Positions 5,622 to 5,726 of a stretch of 5,726 nucleotides of DNA are shown one piece after another (within the stretch, counting starts at the first letter, position 1; every line of letters begins with the position of its first letter). The notes below the pieces were generated by a model, which was given only the letters and a program-made list of their open reading frames with translations, was not told the origin of the DNA and did not search any database. The stretch comes from Thermoplasmata archaeon. GTDB taxonomy: Archaea; Thermoplasmatota; Thermoplasmata; Thermoplasmatales; Thermoplasmataceae. A program made the position numbers and the translations under genes. The stretch is from NCBI GenBank assembly GCA_021850745.1, contig JAJZKX010000139.1, forward strand, positions 1-5,726, given 5' to 3'.

Positions 5622-5726
5622 GTGTCGAGCACGAAGATTGTGGCAACTATTGGGCCCTCCAGTTTTCAAAGGGAGCCACTTCTTTCAATGTATGAGAGTG
5701 GGCTGTCTGTAATAAGGATAAACACC
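5622..5726 (+). CDS. pyk: Pyruvate kinase, N-terminal fragment (runs off window)
   Basis: Catalyses the last step of glycolysis, transferring phosphate from phosphoenolpyruvate to ADP. Only 35 codons are present before the window ends, all open. STKIVATIGPSS (residues 3-14) followed by LLSMYESGLSVIRINT is the hallmark first strand and helix of the pyruvate kinase barrel; the Arg of VIRIN corresponds to the substrate-binding Arg of the usual VARIN motif. The start is GTG 5622, since KIVATIGP normally lies within a few residues of the N-terminus and no in-frame ATG is closer. It is probably a separate transcription unit from the trp operon, with its own promoter just upstream and no ribosome binding site. 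There is no metabolic link to tryptophan synthesis beyond phosphoenolpyruvate being a precursor of chorismate. Confidence 0.88.
   Translation, partial: MSSTKIVATIGPSSFQREPLLSMYESGLSVIRINT

Overview
The window is almost entirely one tryptophan-biosynthesis operon on the + strand, in the order trpB(3' part)-trpA-trpD-trpF-trpE-trpG-trpC, followed by the first 35 codons of a pyruvate kinase gene. Together the seven trp genes cover every step from chorismate to tryptophan. No gene is supported on the minus strand, and there is no RNA gene, mobile element, repeat or CRISPR array.

The organism looks archaeal, most likely a thermoacidophile of the Thermoplasmatales or a relative. The evidence is: a TrpB of the TrpB2 class; a short TrpA with Sulfolobus-like sequence variants; Shine-Dalgarno sites matching the archaeal 16S 3' end (GGAGGTGATCC); a pyruvate kinase gene with a TATA-like box about 25 nt before its start codon and no ribosome binding site, as expected for a leaderless mRNA; heavy use of AGG/AGA arginine codons; and moderate GC. 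The gene order B-A-D-F-E-G-C is, as I recall it, that of the Sulfolobus solfataricus trp cluster. The lineage is an inference; no search was possible.

Layout: 2-778 trpB (5' end outside the window); 787-1524 trpA; 1514-2491 trpD; 2484-3101/3104 trpF; 3073-4260 trpE; 4251-4826 trpG; about 4804-5547 trpC; 5548-5621 a short intergenic region carrying the pyk promoter; 5622 to the end, pyk. From trpA to trpC each gene overlaps the next, and most ribosome binding sites lie inside the preceding gene, so the operon is probably translated in a coupled way. TrpE and TrpG form anthranilate synthase, TrpD adds phosphoribose, TrpF isomerises, TrpC closes the indole ring, and TrpA and TrpB convert indole-glycerol phosphate to tryptophan. 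The operon promoter and any operator lie upstream of the window.

I see no undescribed system here. The points worth a second look are within a known pathway. trpE has no ATG, GTG or TTG start in the right place, but a perfect 11-nt Shine-Dalgarno site points to a CTG start. TrpE appears to lack both classical tryptophan feedback motifs. TrpF has Glu where the catalytic Asp is expected. TrpD and TrpA carry substitutions at usually conserved positions.
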